A DNA stretch of 64,000 bases, from positions 3,472,001-3,536,000 of the forward strand of contig NZ_CP071405.1 in assembly GCF_022647325.1 (NCBI RefSeq), read 5' to 3'. The notes beneath the pieces are model-generated. The model was given only the letters and a program-made list of their open reading frames with translations, did not search any database and had not been told where the DNA came from. Positions 19,880-31,792 of this stretch are shown in pieces. The stretch is from Pantoea deleyi. GTDB taxonomy: Bacteria > Pseudomonadota > Gammaproteobacteria > Enterobacterales > Enterobacteriaceae. How positions within the stretch are numbered: position 1 is the first letter of the stretch; the number at the start of each line of letters is the position of its first letter. The position numbers and the translations under genes are program-made.

Positions 19880-19896
19880 GGGGCCATAAAGGCCCC
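19880..19896 (-). terminator. rpsO terminator
   Basis: GGGGCC-ataaa-GGCCCC stem-loop; on the minus strand it is followed by a run of six T (complement of 19874-19879). It lies about 90 bases after rpsO, as in E. coli, where partial read-through feeds pnp. Confidence 0.85.
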
Positions 19897-19983
19897 CTCT
19901 TCACGAAACTCGCACAAATCTGATCGTAAGCTGCACACCGTGCAAATGCCCGCATAACGCCCCGACGACCAGATTTTTCAGAC

Positions 19984-20253
19984 TTAGCGACGCAGACCGA
20001 GGCTCTCGATCAGGCTGCTGTAGCGTGCAACGTCTTTACGCTTCAGGTAGTCCAGCAGCTTACGACGCTGAGATACCATGCGCAGCAGACCGCGGCGGCT
20101 GTGGTGGTCTTTTTTGTGCTCAGAGAAGTGACCCTGCAGATGGGTGATCTGCGCGGTCAGCAGGGCAACCTGAACTTCGGTTGAACCGCTGTCGTTAGCA
20201 CCACGACCATATTTAGCAACGATCTCTGCTTTAGCTTCTACGCTTAGAGACAT
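19984..20253 (-). CDS. rpsO: 30S ribosomal protein S15
   Basis: 89 residues, the usual length. A primary binder of 16S rRNA in the central domain, forming bridge B4 to the 50S subunit. Signature: DTGS-type loop (here [14 protein letters not shown]) and [25 protein letters not shown]. In E. coli S15 represses its own translation through a pseudoknot in the leader. The truB-rpsO spacing of 131 bases leaves room for its own promoter. Confidence 0.98.
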   Translation of the reverse strand: MSLSVEAKAEIVAKYGRGANDSGSTEVQVALLTAQITHLQGHFSEHKKDHHSRRGLLRMVSQRRKLLDYLKRKDVARYSSLIESLGLRR

Positions 20254-20384
20254 AATAAACTCCAGTAATAAATGAATGTATGGGTGCCGATCTCTAATTC
20301 AGCATCCCGCTTTAAAGCCGCGCTATTCTACTCTGCGCCTGATAGCAACGCAAATGCCCCATCAGCGAAAAGTGAAGGCGCCGC

Positions 20385-21329
20385 TTAATCCTGATATTCG
20401 ACCACTAAACGGCGTGGTGCGAGCCGGCCATCGGCCGCGATTTCTGCCATACCGATAAACCTGCGCGCTTCGCCTTCCGATACCCTGACCAGCCCCTGCG
20501 CGGGCGCGTGACTGGCCTGCACCGGCTGCCCCTGACGGAAGAAGTCGGCTACCGCAGAAGGAATATTCACTTCCGGGAAATCGGAAGCGGGACTGTCCAT
20601 CGGCAGCAGCAGCGGATCGAGCTGCGTCTCCAGCGGGATATCCGCTTCGGTTGCTTCGGTCAGCAGCGTGTTGAGCTGCTCCAGAGTCACCATCCGTTCA
20701 AAAGGATAACGCGCAACCTGAACGCGACGCAGCATGATCACATGCGCGCCACATCCCAGCTTTTCGCCCAGGTCATCGATGATGGTGCGAATGTAGGTGC
20801 CTTTGGAGCAGTGAATCTCCAGCTCCAGCTCGTTATCCTGCCAGCGGATAAACTGCAACTCATAGACCGTAATCGGGCGCGGCTCGCGTGCAATCTCAAT
20901 GCCCTGACGCGCATATTCATACAGCGGACGGCCCTGATGCTTCAGCGCCGAAAACATTGAAGGCACCTGCAGCGTATCGCCACGGAAGCTCTCCAGCGCG
21001 CTGTCCAGTTCGGCCTGCGTGAAGCTGACCGGCCGCGTCTGCACAATGTTGCCATCGGCATCAGAGGTGTCGGTCCGTTCACCCAGCCGGGCGATGACGC
21101 GGTAGCGTTTGTCGGAGTCCAGCAGATACTGCGAAAACTTGGTTGCTTCACCCAGGCAGATCGGCAGCATGCCGGTCGCCAGCGGGTCCAGCGCGCCGGT
21201 GTGTCCTGCGCGATTCGCATTAAAAATACGCTTCACTTTCTGCAGAACATCATTCGACGAGACGCCTTGTGGCTTATCCAGCAACAACACGCCATGGACG
21301 TCGCGGCCGCGACGACGCGGACGACTCAT
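20385..21329 (-). CDS. truB: tRNA pseudouridine(55) synthase TruB
   Basis: 314 residues, the E. coli length. Makes pseudouridine 55 in the T-arm of all elongator tRNAs and acts as a tRNA chaperone. The catalytic aspartate lies in [18 protein letters not shown] near residue 48. A C-terminal PUA-like domain binds the acceptor stem. It overlaps rbfA by one base (TAATG), which indicates coupled translation in the rimP-nusA-infB-rbfA-truB operon. Confidence 0.97.
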   Translation of the reverse strand: MSRPRRRGRDVHGVLLLDKPQGVSSNDVLQKVKRIFNANRAGHTGALDPLATGMLPICLGEATKFSQYLLDSDKRYRVIARLGERTDTSDADGNIVQTRPVSFTQAELDSALESFRGDTLQVPSMFSALKHQGRPLYEYARQGIEIAREPRPITVYELQFIRWQDNELELEIHCSKGTYIRTIIDDLGEKLGCGAHVIMLRRVQVARYPFERMVTLEQLNTLLTEATEADIPLETQLDPLLLPMDSPASDFPEVNIPSAVADFFRQGQPVQASHAPAQGLVRVSEGEARRFIGMAEIAADGRLAPRRLVVEYQD

Positions 21330-21736
21330 TACGCCTCCTCGTCATCGCCAGTGGCGTCCTGGCCACGGCGCTCTTCATCGTTCTTCACAACGCTGGTCAC
21401 CAGGTTGGACATGCGCATCCCTTCCACCAGTGAGTTGTCGTAGAAGAAGGTCAGCTCAGGCACGATACGCAGACGCATCGCTTTGCCTAGCAGAATGCGG
21501 ATATAGCCGGACGCCTCTTTCAGAGCTTTCAGACCCTGCTTAACCGCGTCTTCATCCTGATCGTTGAGGAAAGTGACAAACACTTTTGCATAGGCGAGAT
21601 CGCGTGACACTTCGACACCTGACACGGTGACCATCATGCCCAGACGGGGATCTTTGATCTCACGCTGCAGGATCATTGCAATCTCTTTCTGCAGCTCTTG
21701 TGACACGCGCTGCGGGCGACCAAATTCTTTCGCCAT
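21329..21736 (-). CDS. rbfA: 30S ribosome-binding factor RbfA
   Basis: 135 residues. A KH-fold cold-shock factor that binds immature 30S subunits near the 16S 5' helix and helps maturation. The start at 21736 ([11 protein letters not shown]) matches E. coli; an upstream in-frame start at 21751 adds five residues without similarity. [20 protein letters not shown] is the conserved core. The C-terminus is acidic. Confidence 0.96.
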   Translation of the reverse strand: MAKEFGRPQRVSQELQKEIAMILQREIKDPRLGMMVTVSGVEVSRDLAYAKVFVTFLNDQDEDAVKQGLKALKEASGYIRILLGKAMRLRIVPELTFFYDNSLVEGMRMSNLVTSVVKNDEERRGQDATGDDEEA

Positions 21737-21801
21737 CATTATTTCTCCCAAATAATTCGGGAGGCCAGAGGCCTCCCAAATTGCAACACATCAGCAGTCT
21801 A

Positions 21802-24495
21802 TTACTCGATGGTGCGTTTAATTTCGATGATTTCAAACACTTCGATCATATCGCCAACGCGAACGTCGTTGTAGTTCTTCACGCCGATACCGCACTCCAT
21901 GCCGTTACGCACTTCGTTGACGTCATCTTTGAAGCGACGCAGGGATTCCAGCTCGCCTTCGTAAATCACCACGTTGTCACGCAGAACGCGGATTGGATTG
22001 TGACGTTTGATGTTACCTTCCGTCACCATACAACCGGCAATCGCGCCAAACTTCGGTGATTTGAACACGTCACGTACCGCAGCCAGACCGATGATCTGCT
22101 GTTTGTACTCTGGTGCCAGCATACCGCTCATCGCCGCTTTCACTTCGTCAATCAGGTTATAGATGACGGAGTAGTAGCGCAGATCCAGGCTTTCTGAGTC
22201 AATGACGCGACGCGCAGAGGCATCGGCACGCACGTTGAAGCCAATCAGGATGGCGTTGGATGCAGCTGCCAGGGTTGCGTCGGTTTCGGTGATACCGCCC
22301 ACGCCTGAACCTACAATCTTCACCTTCACTTCGTCGGTGGAGAGTTTCAGCAGGGAGTCGGAGATCGCTTCCACAGAACCCTGAACGTCTGCTTTCAGCA
22401 CGATGTTCAGTTCAGACACTTCGCCTTCGGTCATGTTCGCAAACATGTTCTCAAGCTTAGATTTCTGCTGGCGAGCCAGTTTCACTTCGCGGAATTTGCC
22501 CTGACGATAGAGCGCCACTTCACGGGCTTTCTTCTCGTCACGTACCACGGTTGCTTCATCACCCGCTGCCGGCACGCCGGACAGGCCCAGAATCTCAACC
22601 GGGATAGATGGACCCGCTTCCATGACTTCGCGGCCCAGCTCATCGCGCATTGCACGAACGCGGCCATATTCGAAGCCACACAGAACGATGTCGCCCTTGT
22701 TCAGCGTACCTTCGCGTACCAGTACGGTAGCGACCGGACCACGACCTTTGTCGAGGAACGATTCGATCACCACGCCGCTCGCCATACCTGCACGGATAGC
22801 GGTCAGTTCCAGCACTTCCGCCTGCAGCAGGATTGCATTCAACAGGTCATCAATACCGGTACCGGCTTTCGCAGAGACGCTGACGAACATGTTTTCGCCG
22901 CCCCACTCTTCCGGAATGATACCGTACTGAGTCAGTTCGTTTTTAACACGATCCGGATCCGCTTCTGGCTTGTCGCACTTGTTCACCGCAACCACAACCG
23001 GCACTTTTGCCGCTTTGGCGTGCTGGATGGCTTCGATGGTCTGTGGCATCACGCCATCGTCCGCAGCGACAACCAGGATAACGATATCTGTCGCCTGCGC
23101 ACCACGTGCACGCATCGCGGTAAACGCGGCGTGGCCCGGGGTATCCAGGAAAGTGATCATACCGTTGTCGGTTTCAACGTGGTAAGCACCGATGTGCTGT
23201 GTAATGCCGCCCGCTTCGCCAGAGGCGATTTTGGTGGAGCGGATATAGTCCAGCAGAGAGGTTTTACCGTGGTCGACGTGGCCCATGATGGTCACAACCG
23301 GCGCGCGCGATTCCTGCGCCGCATCGGTATCACGATCGTCCATTACCGCCTCTTCCAGCTCGTTTTCACGACGCAGGGTCACTTTGTGGCCCATCTCTTC
23401 GGCGACGAGCTGTGCGGTTTCCTGGTCGATGACCTGGTTGATGGTCGCCATCGCGCCCATCTTCATCATCGCTTTGATGACCAGAGAACCTTTGACGGCC
23501 ATTTTGTTAGCCAGTTCTGCAACGGTGATGGTTTCGCCAATCACCACATCGCGGTTAACGGCCTGCGCCGGCTTGTTAAAGCCCTGCTGCAGTGCGCTTG
23601 GTTTGCGATGCTTACCGCCTTTACCGCCACGAACCTGCGCACGCGCTTCTTCACGGTCAGTTTTGGCTTCGGAATGCTTGTTGCCTTTTTTCGCCGGACG
23701 AGTCGCTTTAGCCGTGGTACGCGCACGCGCACGGCCTGCTTCAACCTGACGGTCGTTTTCGTCTTCTGCCTGACGGGCGTGGGTCGAAGTGGTGACGTGA
23801 TAGTCGCCCTTATCCTCTTCTTCCGGTTTTTCCCACTCTGCTGATTTCTCTTCAGCCAGGCGGCGGGCTTCTTCTGCCACAAGGCGGGCAGCCTCTTCGA
23901 GCTTACGGCGGGCTTCTTCTTCAGCTTTACGCTTCAGTTCAGCGGCTTCAGCTTCGCGACGGGCTTTGTCTGACTGCGCAGCCCTGGTCACTTCGTCGGT
24001 AGGTTGATTTGTCACTTTGTCATTTTCCGCTGCTGCACGTTTGGCCTTATCAGCGGCTTCGCGCCTGGCTTTGTCTTCGGCTTCACGTTGCGCTTTCTGT
24101 TCAGCTTCGCGACGGGCTTTTTCTTCAGCCTCGCGTTGCGCCTGCTCTTCCGCTTCACGCTGCGCCTCGGCTTCAGCTTCTGCCTGAGCTTGCTCAGCCT
24201 CTGCATCACCCTTCACATAGGTACGCTTTTTGCGGACTTCAATTTGCACCGACTTACTTTTACCCCCGGTGCCTGGAATATTCAAGGTGCTGCGCGTTTT
24301 ACGCTGCAGCGTCAGCTTAGCTGAACCGACCTGACCGTGTTCACGGTTCAGGTGAGATAGTAAGGTTTCTTTCTCTTGCTGGGTCACGGCATCATTTTCA
24401 GACTTCGGGATCCCCGCATCAGCAAATTGCTGTACCAGGCGATCGACCGGAGTCTGAATTTCTGCGGCCAGCGATTTTACGGTTACATCTGTCAT
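21802..24495 (-). CDS. infB: Translation initiation factor IF-2
   Basis: 897 residues; E. coli IF2 has 890. Brings fMet-tRNA to the 30S subunit and promotes subunit joining. The N-terminal IF2 fold is followed by a long, highly charged helical segment (about residues 85-250) rich in [12 protein letters not shown] repeats. The G domain has GHVDHGKT (G1), DTPGH (G3) and NKCDKP (G4). Domains II-IV follow. In E. coli internal starts make shorter IF2 forms; I could not assign them here. It is 17 bases after nusA, in the same operon. Confidence 0.98.
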   Translation of the reverse strand: MTDVTVKSLAAEIQTPVDRLVQQFADAGIPKSENDAVTQQEKETLLSHLNREHGQVGSAKLTLQRKTRSTLNIPGTGGKSKSVQIEVRKKRTYVKGDAEAEQAQAEAEAEAQREAEEQAQREAEEKARREAEQKAQREAEDKARREAADKAKRAAAENDKVTNQPTDEVTRAAQSDKARREAEAAELKRKAEEEARRKLEEAARLVAEEARRLAEEKSAEWEKPEEEDKGDYHVTTSTHARQAEDENDRQVEAGRARARTTAKATRPAKKGNKHSEAKTDREEARAQVRGGKGGKHRKPSALQQGFNKPAQAVNRDVVIGETITVAELANKMAVKGSLVIKAMMKMGAMATINQVIDQETAQLVAEEMGHKVTLRRENELEEAVMDDRDTDAAQESRAPVVTIMGHVDHGKTSLLDYIRSTKIASGEAGGITQHIGAYHVETDNGMITFLDTPGHAAFTAMRARGAQATDIVILVVAADDGVMPQTIEAIQHAKAAKVPVVVAVNKCDKPEADPDRVKNELTQYGIIPEEWGGENMFVSVSAKAGTGIDDLLNAILLQAEVLELTAIRAGMASGVVIESFLDKGRGPVATVLVREGTLNKGDIVLCGFEYGRVRAMRDELGREVMEAGPSIPVEILGLSGVPAAGDEATVVRDEKKAREVALYRQGKFREVKLARQQKSKLENMFANMTEGEVSELNIVLKADVQGSVEAISDSLLKLSTDEVKVKIVGSGVGGITETDATLAAASNAILIGFNVRADASARRVIDSESLDLRYYSVIYNLIDEVKAAMSGMLAPEYKQQIIGLAAVRDVFKSPKFGAIAGCMVTEGNIKRHNPIRVLRDNVVIYEGELESLRRFKDDVNEVRNGMECGIGVKNYNDVRVGDMIEVFEIIEIKRTIE

Positions 24496-24512
24496 GCTGT
24501 TCCTTCCTGTTA

Positions 24513-26000
24513 TTACGCGTCATCGCCGAACCAGCAGATATTACGTGCGGCCATAATCAGCGCGCCGGCTTGTTCATCAGACAGGCCTTCAATATCCGTC
24601 AGATCGTCAACACCTTGCTCAGCGAGATCTTCCAGCGTGCAGACGCCTTTCGACGCCAGGCGGAACGCCAGCGCACGATCGAGGCCTTCAAGATTCAGAA
24701 GATCCTCAGCGGGCTCCTGATTTCCAAGACTCTCTTCTTTCGCCAGTGCCAGGGTGGTTAACGCATTTTTTGCTCGTTCACGCAGGGCTTCAATGGTCTC
24801 TTCGTCGAGGCCGTCGACTTCCAGCAGCTCGTTGATTGGCACGTAGGCCAGCTCTTCCAGCGAGGAGAAGCCCTCTTCCACCAGTACGGTGGCGAACTCT
24901 TCGTCGATGTCGAGATGTTTGGTGAACATATCGATCGCCGCATGCGCTTCAGCCTGATGCTTAGCCTGCAGATCATCGACGGTCATCACGTTCAGCTCCC
25001 AGCCGCTGAGCTGCGAAGCGAGACGCACGTTTTGGCCGTTACGGCCGATCGCCTGAGCCAGGTTGCCAGCTTCGACGGCGATATCCATCGTGTGGTTATC
25101 TTCATCAACCACGATTGACGCCACATCAGCCGGCGCCATGGCGTTAATAACAAACTGCGCCGGGTTATCGTCCCACAGCACGATATCGATACGCTCGCCG
25201 CCCAGCTCGCTGGAAACAGCCTGAACACGCGCGCCGCGCATGCCCACACAGGCACCGACCGGATCGATACGTTTGTCGTTGGTTTTGACTGCAATCTTCG
25301 CGCGCGAACCCGGATCACGAGCGGCGGCTTTAATTTCAATCAGTTCTTCGCCGATTTCCGGCACCTCGATGCGGAAGAGTTCAACCAGCATTTCGGGTTT
25401 GGAACGCGTCACAAACAGCTGCGCGCCACGGGCTTCCGGGCGGACAGAGTAGAGAACGCCGCGGATACGGTCGCCCGGGCGGAAGTTTTCGCGGGGCAGC
25501 ATATCTTCGCGCAGAATCACCGCTTCAGCGTTGTTGCCTAAGTCGAGGGAAATGTTGTCGCGGTTAACTTTCTTCACCACGCCCGTGATAATTTCGCCTT
25601 CCTGCTCACGGAACTGATCAACCACCATTGCGCGTTCGGCTTCGCGCACTTTCTGCACGATAACCTGTTTCGCGGTCTGGGTGGTGATACGGTCAAAGGT
25701 GACCGATTCAATCTGATCTTCAACGAAATCGCCCAGATTGAGTGCTTCATCTTCGTAACGGGCCGCATCCAGCGTGATCTCGCGCGTCGGCTGAGTTACC
25801 TCTTCAACGATTTCCCAGCGGCGGAAAGTATCGAAGTCGCCACTGCGGCGATCAATGCTGACGCGTACCTCAATTTCCTGCTCATACTTTTTCTTGGTCG
25901 CAGTCGCCAGCGCGCTCTCCAGCGCTTCGAAGATTTTCTCACGCGGCAGGGCTTTTTCGTTAGAAACGGCTTCTACAACAGCTAAGATCTCTTTGTTCAT
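24513..26000 (-). CDS. nusA: Transcription termination/antitermination factor NusA
   Basis: 495 residues, the E. coli length. Binds RNA polymerase and stimulates pausing, intrinsic termination and lambda-N/rrn antitermination. Order: N-terminal RNAP-binding domain, S1 domain ([22 protein letters not shown]), KH1 and KH2 ([37 protein letters not shown]) and two C-terminal acidic repeats. The open frame extends five codons upstream (26015), but [23 protein letters not shown] is the conserved start. Confidence 0.98.
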   Translation of the reverse strand: MNKEILAVVEAVSNEKALPREKIFEALESALATATKKKYEQEIEVRVSIDRRSGDFDTFRRWEIVEEVTQPTREITLDAARYEDEALNLGDFVEDQIESVTFDRITTQTAKQVIVQKVREAERAMVVDQFREQEGEIITGVVKKVNRDNISLDLGNNAEAVILREDMLPRENFRPGDRIRGVLYSVRPEARGAQLFVTRSKPEMLVELFRIEVPEIGEELIEIKAAARDPGSRAKIAVKTNDKRIDPVGACVGMRGARVQAVSSELGGERIDIVLWDDNPAQFVINAMAPADVASIVVDEDNHTMDIAVEAGNLAQAIGRNGQNVRLASQLSGWELNVMTVDDLQAKHQAEAHAAIDMFTKHLDIDEEFATVLVEEGFSSLEELAYVPINELLEVDGLDEETIEALRERAKNALTTLALAKEESLGNQEPAEDLLNLEGLDRALAFRLASKGVCTLEDLAEQGVDDLTDIEGLSDEQAGALIMAARNICWFGDDA

Positions 26001-26024
26001 CCTGGTTAGCCTCAATCCGGACTT

Positions 26025-26477
26025 TTAAAAGTGGGGGACCAGGTTCGCTTTCTGAATGTTACTCAGCGCGAACACTTCATCGTTACCCTCTACGTGCACC
26101 GTGATCATCTCGCCATCAACTGACTTGATGATTCCCTGCCATTTACGGCGGTTCTGAACGGCCATACGCAACACCAGACTCACTTCATCCCCCATAAAGC
26201 GGGTGTAGTGTTCTGCGGTGAACAGAGGACGATCGAGTCCCGGTGAAGAGACTTCAAGGTTGTAAGGCACGGTAATTGGATCTTCTACATCCATTACGGC
26301 GCTTACCTGGTGGCTGACATCGGCGCAATCATCGACATTGATGCCATCTTCACTATCAATATAGATGCGCAGGATAGATGTGCGACTACGAACGAATTCA
26401 ATTCCAACCAGTTCGTAACCCAGCGCTTCTACGGGAGCCGATACCAACTCTGTCAATTTTTGCTCTAATGTGGACAA
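26025..26477 (-). CDS. rimP: Ribosome maturation factor RimP, TTG start
   Basis: 150 residues, the E. coli length. Binds free 30S subunits and assists S12/S19 assembly. Core motifs: [25 protein letters not shown] and [15 protein letters not shown]. No ATG is available. In-frame TTG (26489), GTG (26483) and TTG (26477) are possible; the last gives STLEQKLTE directly after Met as in E. coli and sits behind a GGGGGTGGG purine tract. First protein gene of the rimP-nusA-infB-rbfA-truB operon. Confidence 0.94.
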   Translation of the reverse strand: MSTLEQKLTELVSAPVEALGYELVGIEFVRSRTSILRIYIDSEDGINVDDCADVSHQVSAVMDVEDPITVPYNLEVSSPGLDRPLFTAEHYTRFMGDEVSLVLRMAVQNRRKWQGIIKSVDGEMITVHVEGNDEVFALSNIQKANLVPHF

Positions 26478-26494
26478 GCCCACCCCCAAGACAT

Positions 26495-26514
26495 AAAAAA
26501 AGGGCCTATAGCCC
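26495..26514 (-). terminator. Terminator/attenuator just before rimP
   Basis: GGGC and GCCC arms around a 5-base loop are followed, on the minus strand, by seven T (complement of 26495-26501). It ends only about 18 bases before the rimP start and so would limit read-through from metY into the operon. Confidence 0.65.
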
Positions 26515-26542
26515 AGTATTACGATTCGCTAATAACAAAAAA

Positions 26543-26558
26543 CCCCGAATAGTCGGGG
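26543..26558 (-). terminator. Terminator between tRNA-fMet and rimP
   Basis: CCCCGA-atag-TCGGGG hairpin with T-runs on both strands. With the next hairpin it makes a tandem pair between metY and rimP, as known in the E. coli metY-nusA operon. Confidence 0.8.
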
Positions 26559-26688
26559 CTTTTAATCACTGGACCCTGTATGCCGCTAAGCGGCCCGGAC
26601 TCCATCCAAAGAATTTTCTTTCAAAAAATAGCCGTGAATGCGTCCGTCGATGCATACAGTATATTTGAAAAAGAACTCAAAGGGAAAG

Positions 26689-26765
<77 letters not shown>

Positions 26766-26824
26766 TCCGAAAACGTGGCGAATAATACGCCAGACCTGCA
26801 TAAAATGCAAGGGATACTACGATT

Positions 26825-26911
26825 TGGTACCGAGGACGGGACTTGAACCCGTAAGCCCAATCGGGCACTACCACCTCAAGGTAGCGTGTCTACCAATTCC
26901 ACCACCACGGC
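26825..26911 (-). tRNA. leuU: tRNA-Leu (GAG)
   Basis: 87 bases with a long class II variable arm (TGCCCGATTGGGCTT region) and encoded CCA. The anticodon loop CTTGAGG gives anticodon GAG. It lies between secG and metY; in E. coli leuU has the same position next to secG. Confidence 0.95.
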
Positions 26912-26948
26912 ACTACACTGACCACAACGATGCGTTGTGCTGACGACC

Positions 26949-27287
26949 TTACTTAGGAATATCGCTGCCCGGCGTAACCGGTTGAGCTGGCTTTTCAGTC
27001 TGTTGAGAAGACTGCGCCGGCGCAGAAAGATTTTCCCACTCGCTTCCTTTCGAAGACTTGTTGCTGTTCAGATTACCCAGAACCAGGCTGATGATGAAGA
27101 ACAGTGCCGCTAAAATGCCGGTTGTACGTGTCAGGAAGTTACCTGAACCCGATGAACCAAACACTGTACCGGATGCGCCTGCACCGAATGAGGCTCCCAT
27201 ATCAGCGCCTTTGCCTTGCTGCAGCATGATCATGGCCACGAGGGCGATCGCTACAATAAGGAAAACAACTAAAAGAGCTTCGTACAT
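26949..27287 (-). CDS. secG: Preprotein translocase subunit SecG
   Basis: 112 residues. Small inner-membrane subunit of SecYEG that eases SecA cycling. Two membrane segments (residues 2-21, and about 52-72 at [15 protein letters not shown]) flank the conserved [15 protein letters not shown] loop. The tail is hydrophilic and Pro/Gln-rich. The ATG at 27287 follows AGGTTG; an in-frame TTG two codons upstream is less likely. It is followed by leuU on the same strand. Confidence 0.95.
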   Translation of the reverse strand: MYEALLVVFLIVAIALVAMIMLQQGKGADMGASFGAGASGTVFGSSGSGNFLTRTTGILAALFFIISLVLGNLNSNKSSKGSEWENLSAPAQSSQQTEKPAQPVTPGSDIPK

Positions 27288-27504
27288 ATTCAACCTGTTC
27301 CTTGCACGATAATCGTACAGTTAAAGCTTCAACCAGTATTGATGGGGAGTCTCGTCATCACCCATCAGAAGCGGGTGTGAATACTAACCAAAGGCGCATA
27401 TCTCTGCAAGTGCAATTTTCACCGCCTGCACTGATTGCAGAAAAAAGCGCCATCCCGGTGATTTTACAGGCAGTTCTGCGCACCGCGAACGGCCTGTAAC
27501 CGCA

Positions 27505-28839
27505 TTAAACTGCTTTAACCTGGTCGGCGATACGATTGGCCAGTTCGGTCACCTGCGCCTCATTTTCGCCCTCAACCATCACGCGAATCAACGGCTCCGT
27601 TCCCGATTTGCGCAGCAGCACACGTCCGCGTCCCGCCAGCGCTTTTTCGACGTCGGCCGTCACACTTTTTACGGCATCACTCTGCAGGGGATCGTGTTCA
27701 CCCGCAAAGCGGACGTTGACCAGCACCTGAGGCAGCATCTTCATGCCGCTGCAGAGGTCATGCAGGCTCATGTGGTTGCGGACCATGGCAGTGAGTACCT
27801 GCAAACTTGCTACGATGCCGTCGCCTGTGGTGGTCTTATCCAGCAGGATGACATGACCGGAGTTCTCGGCACCGAGACGCCAGCCCTTCTCCTGCATCTT
27901 CTCCAGCACATAGCGGTCGCCCACTTTGGCGCGGGTGAACGGAATGCCGAGCTGTTTCAGCGCAAGCTCCAGCCCCATGTTGCTCATCAGCGTCCCGACG
28001 ACCCCACCGCGCAGCTGACCCTGGCGCAGTGCTTCGCGTGCAATGATGTAGAGGATCTGGTCGCCATCCACTTTTTCGCCCAGATGGTCAATCATCATGA
28101 TGCGGTCGCCGTCGCCGTCATAGGCCAGACCGATATCGGCCTTCTCCGCCAGAACACGCTGCTGCAGCAGTTCCAGATCGGTGGCACCACACGCTTTGTT
28201 GATGTTCATGCCGTCCGGCTGAACGCCGATAGCGATCACGGTCGCGCCCAGTTCACGCAGGACATTCGGGGCGATGTGGTAGGTGGCACCATTGGCGCAG
28301 TCCACCACTATCTTCAGGCCATTCAGGCTCAGTTCGCTGGGGAACGTGCCTTTGCAGAATTCGATGTAGCGTCCTGCGGCATCCACGATGCGGCTGGCAC
28401 GACCGAGCTGCGCGGATTCAACGCAGGTAATCGGCTTCTCCATCTCCAGCTCAATCGCTTCCTCAACGTCATCAGGCAGTTTAGTGCCCTCGGATGAGAA
28501 GAACTTAATGCCGTTGTCATCGAACGGGTTGTGCGAAGCTGAGATCACAATTCCGGCCTCCGCACGGAAGGTGCGGGTGAGATAGGCGATGGCGGGCGTC
28601 GGCATCGGGCCGGTAAATGCGGCCGTCAGGCCGGCGGCGGCGAGGCCCGCTTCCAGCGCAGACTCCAGCATATAGCCAGATATGCGCGTATCTTTACCGA
28701 TGATGATCTTTTTGGAACCGTGACGCGCCAGCACTTTACCTGCGGCCCAGCCCAGCTTCAGGACAAAATCGGGGGTGATGGGGGCTTCACCGACTTTGCC
28801 GCGAATGCCGTCTGTACCAAAATATTTACGATTACTCAT
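27505..28839 (-). CDS. glmM: Phosphoglucosamine mutase GlmM
   Basis: 444 residues. Converts glucosamine-6-phosphate to glucosamine-1-phosphate on the way to UDP-GlcNAc. The phosphorylated serine lies in [13 protein letters not shown] near residue 102. The metal loop [11 protein letters not shown] and the C-terminal phosphate-binding [12 protein letters not shown] are intact. It is two bases after folP on the same strand, so they are coupled. Confidence 0.97.
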   Translation of the reverse strand: MSNRKYFGTDGIRGKVGEAPITPDFVLKLGWAAGKVLARHGSKKIIIGKDTRISGYMLESALEAGLAAAGLTAAFTGPMPTPAIAYLTRTFRAEAGIVISASHNPFDDNGIKFFSSEGTKLPDDVEEAIELEMEKPITCVESAQLGRASRIVDAAGRYIEFCKGTFPSELSLNGLKIVVDCANGATYHIAPNVLRELGATVIAIGVQPDGMNINKACGATDLELLQQRVLAEKADIGLAYDGDGDRIMMIDHLGEKVDGDQILYIIAREALRQGQLRGGVVGTLMSNMGLELALKQLGIPFTRAKVGDRYVLEKMQEKGWRLGAENSGHVILLDKTTTGDGIVASLQVLTAMVRNHMSLHDLCSGMKMLPQVLVNVRFAGEHDPLQSDAVKSVTADVEKALAGRGRVLLRKSGTEPLIRVMVEGENEAQVTELANRIADQVKAV

Positions 28840-28841
28840 GA

Positions 28842-29675
28842 TTATCCTTTTGCTCTTCGGGTCGCTTCGACCACGCGCATCGCTTCGGCCGTCTCTTTGA
28901 CATCATGCGCGCGAATGATCTGCGCGCCCTGCATGGCAGCAATGACCGCGCAACTCAGGCTGCCGGTTAAACGCTGCGACGGACCGACATTTAACAGCTG
29001 GCCAATCATCGACTTACGCGACATTCCCACCAGAAGTGGCAGGCCGAAGTGATGGAAATCGCCGAGATGCGCCAGCAGCTCATAATTGTGGCTGAGATTT
29101 TTACCGAAACCGAAGCCCGGGTCGAGTATCAGTCGCGCTTTTTTGATCCCTGCCGCCTCACAGCGCGCGATCTGCTGAGCGAAGTAAGTGTCCACTTCAC
29201 TCAGGATATTGTCATACCGTGGAGCCTCCTGCATGGTGCGCGGTTCACCCTGCATGTGCATCAGACAGACAGGCAGGTCGGTAGCGGCCGCGGCCTCCAG
29301 CGCACCCGGTTCAGAGAGCGACCGGACGTCATTAATGATGTGAGCACCCACTCGCGCCGCTTCCCGGATCACCGCCGCCTTGGAGGTATCGACTGAAATC
29401 CAGACCTCGAAGCGCCGGGCAATGGCCTCGACCACCGGGATCACCCGCTCCAGCTCCTCCTCCTCGCTGACCTCGTCCGCTCCGGGACGGGTCGATTCAC
29501 CGCCCACGTCAATGATGGTGGCACCGGCGTTAACCATCTCGTTGGTGTGCGTCAGCGCATCGACCAGCGCGTTGTGCCTGCCGCCATCTGAAAAGGAGTC
29601 CGGCGTGACGTTCAGAATGCCCATCACATGCGGAAACGATAAATCGAGATGGGAATCACGGGCGAACAACTTCAT
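28842..29675 (-). CDS. folP: Dihydropteroate synthase FolP
   Basis: 277 residues. Condenses p-aminobenzoate with hydroxymethyl-dihydropterin diphosphate in folate synthesis and is the sulfonamide target. Motifs: [30 protein letters not shown] and DPGFGFGK. It lies between ftsH and glmM, as in E. coli. Confidence 0.97.
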   Translation of the reverse strand: MKLFARDSHLDLSFPHVMGILNVTPDSFSDGGRHNALVDALTHTNEMVNAGATIIDVGGESTRPGADEVSEEEELERVIPVVEAIARRFEVWISVDTSKAAVIREAARVGAHIINDVRSLSEPGALEAAAATDLPVCLMHMQGEPRTMQEAPRYDNILSEVDTYFAQQIARCEAAGIKKARLILDPGFGFGKNLSHNYELLAHLGDFHHFGLPLLVGMSRKSMIGQLLNVGPSQRLTGSLSCAVIAAMQGAQIIRAHDVKETAEAMRVVEATRRAKG

Positions 29676-29710
29676 GGCGAAAACTCCTTTGGGTCACTAT
29701 CCGGATGTAA

Positions 29711-29735
29711 AAAACCCCGGACCAGCCGGGGTTTT
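29711..29735 (-). terminator. Terminator after ftsH
   Basis: AAAACCCCGG and CCGGGGTTTT arms with a 5-base loop, placed between ftsH and folP and flanked by A/T runs on both sides. folP-glmM expression beyond it needs read-through or another promoter. Confidence 0.75.
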
Positions 29736-29753
29736 GTCTGACGATGTTGCGTC

Positions 29754-31679
29754 TTATTTGTTGTACTGCTCAGACATGGTGTTGCCTGGGTTCGGCGTAC
29801 GCGGTTCATCGACCGGACGTGGCGCCTTTGGCGTACCGTTGTTGTCTGAGTTGCTGCCTGGGTCTTCCCAGCCTGCTGGCGGACGCACTTCGCGACGGGC
29901 CATCAGGTCATCGATCTGCGGAGCATCGATGGTTTCATACTTCATCAGCGCGTCTTTCATCGCGTGAAGGATGTCCATGTTCTCACCCAGAATGCGACGT
30001 GCGCGCTGGTAGTTGCTGTCGATCAGGTGTTTAACTTCCTGGTCGATGATGCGGGCCGTTTCATCAGACATGTGTTTCGCTTTCGCGACCGAACGGCCGA
30101 GGAAGACTTCACCTTCTTCTTCTGCATAAAGCAACGGACCCAGTTTTTCAGAGAAGCCCCACTGCGTCACCATGTTACGTGCCAGGTTGGTCGCGACTTT
30201 GATGTCGTTCGACGCGCCGGTAGAAACATGTTCAGCACCGTAGATGATCTCTTCCGCCAGACGACCGCCGTAGAGGGTAGAGATCTGGCTTTCCAGTTTC
30301 TGACGGCTGGCGCTGATCGCGTCGCCTTCAGGCAGGAAGAAGGTCACACCCAGCGCACGACCGCGCGGAATAATGGTCACTTTATGCACCGGATCATGCT
30401 CAGGAACCAGACGACCGATAATGGCGTGGCCCGCTTCATGATAGGCGGTGGACTCTTTCTGCGCTTCCGTCATCACCATGGAGCGACGTTCCGCACCCAT
30501 CATGATTTTGTCTTTCGCTTTCTCGAACTCCACCATAGAAACCACACGCTTGTTCGAGCGGGCGGCAAACAGTGCAGCTTCGTTGACCAGGTTAGCCAGG
30601 TCTGCACCAGAGAAGCCCGGTGTACCGCGCGCAATGATTGCAGCATCGATATCGGTGGCCAGTGGCACACGACGCATATGGACTTTCAGGATCTGCTCAC
30701 GACCGCGGACATCCGGCAGGCCCACCACGACCTGACGGTCAAAGCGGCCCGGACGCAGCAGCGCAGGGTCCAGTACGTCAGGACGGTTTGTGGCGGCGAT
30801 AACGATAATGCCTTCGTTGCCTTCAAAACCATCCATCTCAACCAGCATCTGGTTCAGGGTCTGCTCACGCTCATCGTGACCACCGCCTAAACCGGCACCG
30901 CGCTGACGACCGACGGCGTCGATCTCATCGATAAAGATGATGCAGGGCGCGGCTTTTTTCGCCTGTTCGAACATGTCACGCACACGGGATGCACCGACAC
31001 CAACAAACATTTCCACGAAGTCAGAACCGGAGATGGTAAAGAACGGCACCTTCGCTTCACCGGCAATCGCTTTCGCCAGCAGGGTTTTACCGGTACCCGG
31101 CGGCCCCACCATCAGCACGCCTTTTGGAATCTTACCGCCCAGCTTCTGGAAACGGCTTGGCTCACGCAGATATTCGACCAGCTCGCCAACTTCTTCTTTC
31201 GCTTCGTCACAGCCGGCTACGTCAGCAAACGTGGTTTTGATCTGGTCTTCCGTCAGCATGCGGGCTTTGCTCTTGCCGAAGGACATCGCGCCCTTTCCGC
31301 CGCCGCCCTGCATCTGACGCATAAAGAAGATCCACACACCGATCAGCAGCAGCATCGGGAACCACGAAATGAAGATTGAGGCCAGCAGGCTTGGCTCTTC
31401 AGGCGGTTCGCCTACCACTTTGACGTTTTTGGTCAAGAGGTTATCGAGCAACTTAGGATCGTTGACAGGAATGTAGGTGGTGTATTTATTGCTGTCTTTT
31501 TTAATAACGTTAATTTCACGCCCGTTAATACGTGCCTCGCGGACCTGATCCTGGTTCACTTCCGACAGGAAGGTTGAATAATCAACCCGACGGCCATTCG
31601 ACTCGCTGGGCCCAAAGCTCTGGAATACTGACATCAGCACGACCGCGATGACTAACCAGAGAATCAGGTTTTTCGCCAT
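29754..31679 (-). CDS. ftsH: ATP-dependent zinc metalloprotease FtsH
   Basis: 641 residues. Inner-membrane AAA+ protease that degrades LpxC, RpoH, SecY and other proteins. Two membrane segments (residues 5-23 and about 98-118) flank a periplasmic domain. The AAA domain has GPPGTGKT and [11 protein letters not shown] with arginine fingers; the protease domain has [16 protein letters not shown] is the standard start. A TTG three codons upstream (31688) sits closer to GAGG and may be the true start. Its control of LpxC ties it to the LPS genes in this window. Confidence 0.97.
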   Translation of the reverse strand: MAKNLILWLVIAVVLMSVFQSFGPSESNGRRVDYSTFLSEVNQDQVREARINGREINVIKKDSNKYTTYIPVNDPKLLDNLLTKNVKVVGEPPEEPSLLASIFISWFPMLLLIGVWIFFMRQMQGGGGKGAMSFGKSKARMLTEDQIKTTFADVAGCDEAKEEVGELVEYLREPSRFQKLGGKIPKGVLMVGPPGTGKTLLAKAIAGEAKVPFFTISGSDFVEMFVGVGASRVRDMFEQAKKAAPCIIFIDEIDAVGRQRGAGLGGGHDEREQTLNQMLVEMDGFEGNEGIIVIAATNRPDVLDPALLRPGRFDRQVVVGLPDVRGREQILKVHMRRVPLATDIDAAIIARGTPGFSGADLANLVNEAALFAARSNKRVVSMVEFEKAKDKIMMGAERRSMVMTEAQKESTAYHEAGHAIIGRLVPEHDPVHKVTIIPRGRALGVTFFLPEGDAISASRQKLESQISTLYGGRLAEEIIYGAEHVSTGASNDIKVATNLARNMVTQWGFSEKLGPLLYAEEEGEVFLGRSVAKAKHMSDETARIIDQEVKHLIDSNYQRARRILGENMDILHAMKDALMKYETIDAPQIDDLMARREVRPPAGWEDPGSNSDNNGTPKAPRPVDEPRTPNPGNTMSEQYNK

Positions 31680-31792
31680 GTCACTCAAGGGATTAACCTC
31701 ATATTACAACGGTGTTAACAGATAGCGTAGGGTACTATAGATCCTGCATACATGGAATCGCAGCAACGCTGCGGACCTCTCCAGCAATTTGG

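Noticed and set aside
19674..19983. Small RNA SraG between pnp and rpsO
   Set aside because: E. coli encodes SraG here on the opposite strand, but I could not find a convincing plus-strand promoter or terminator in this window.
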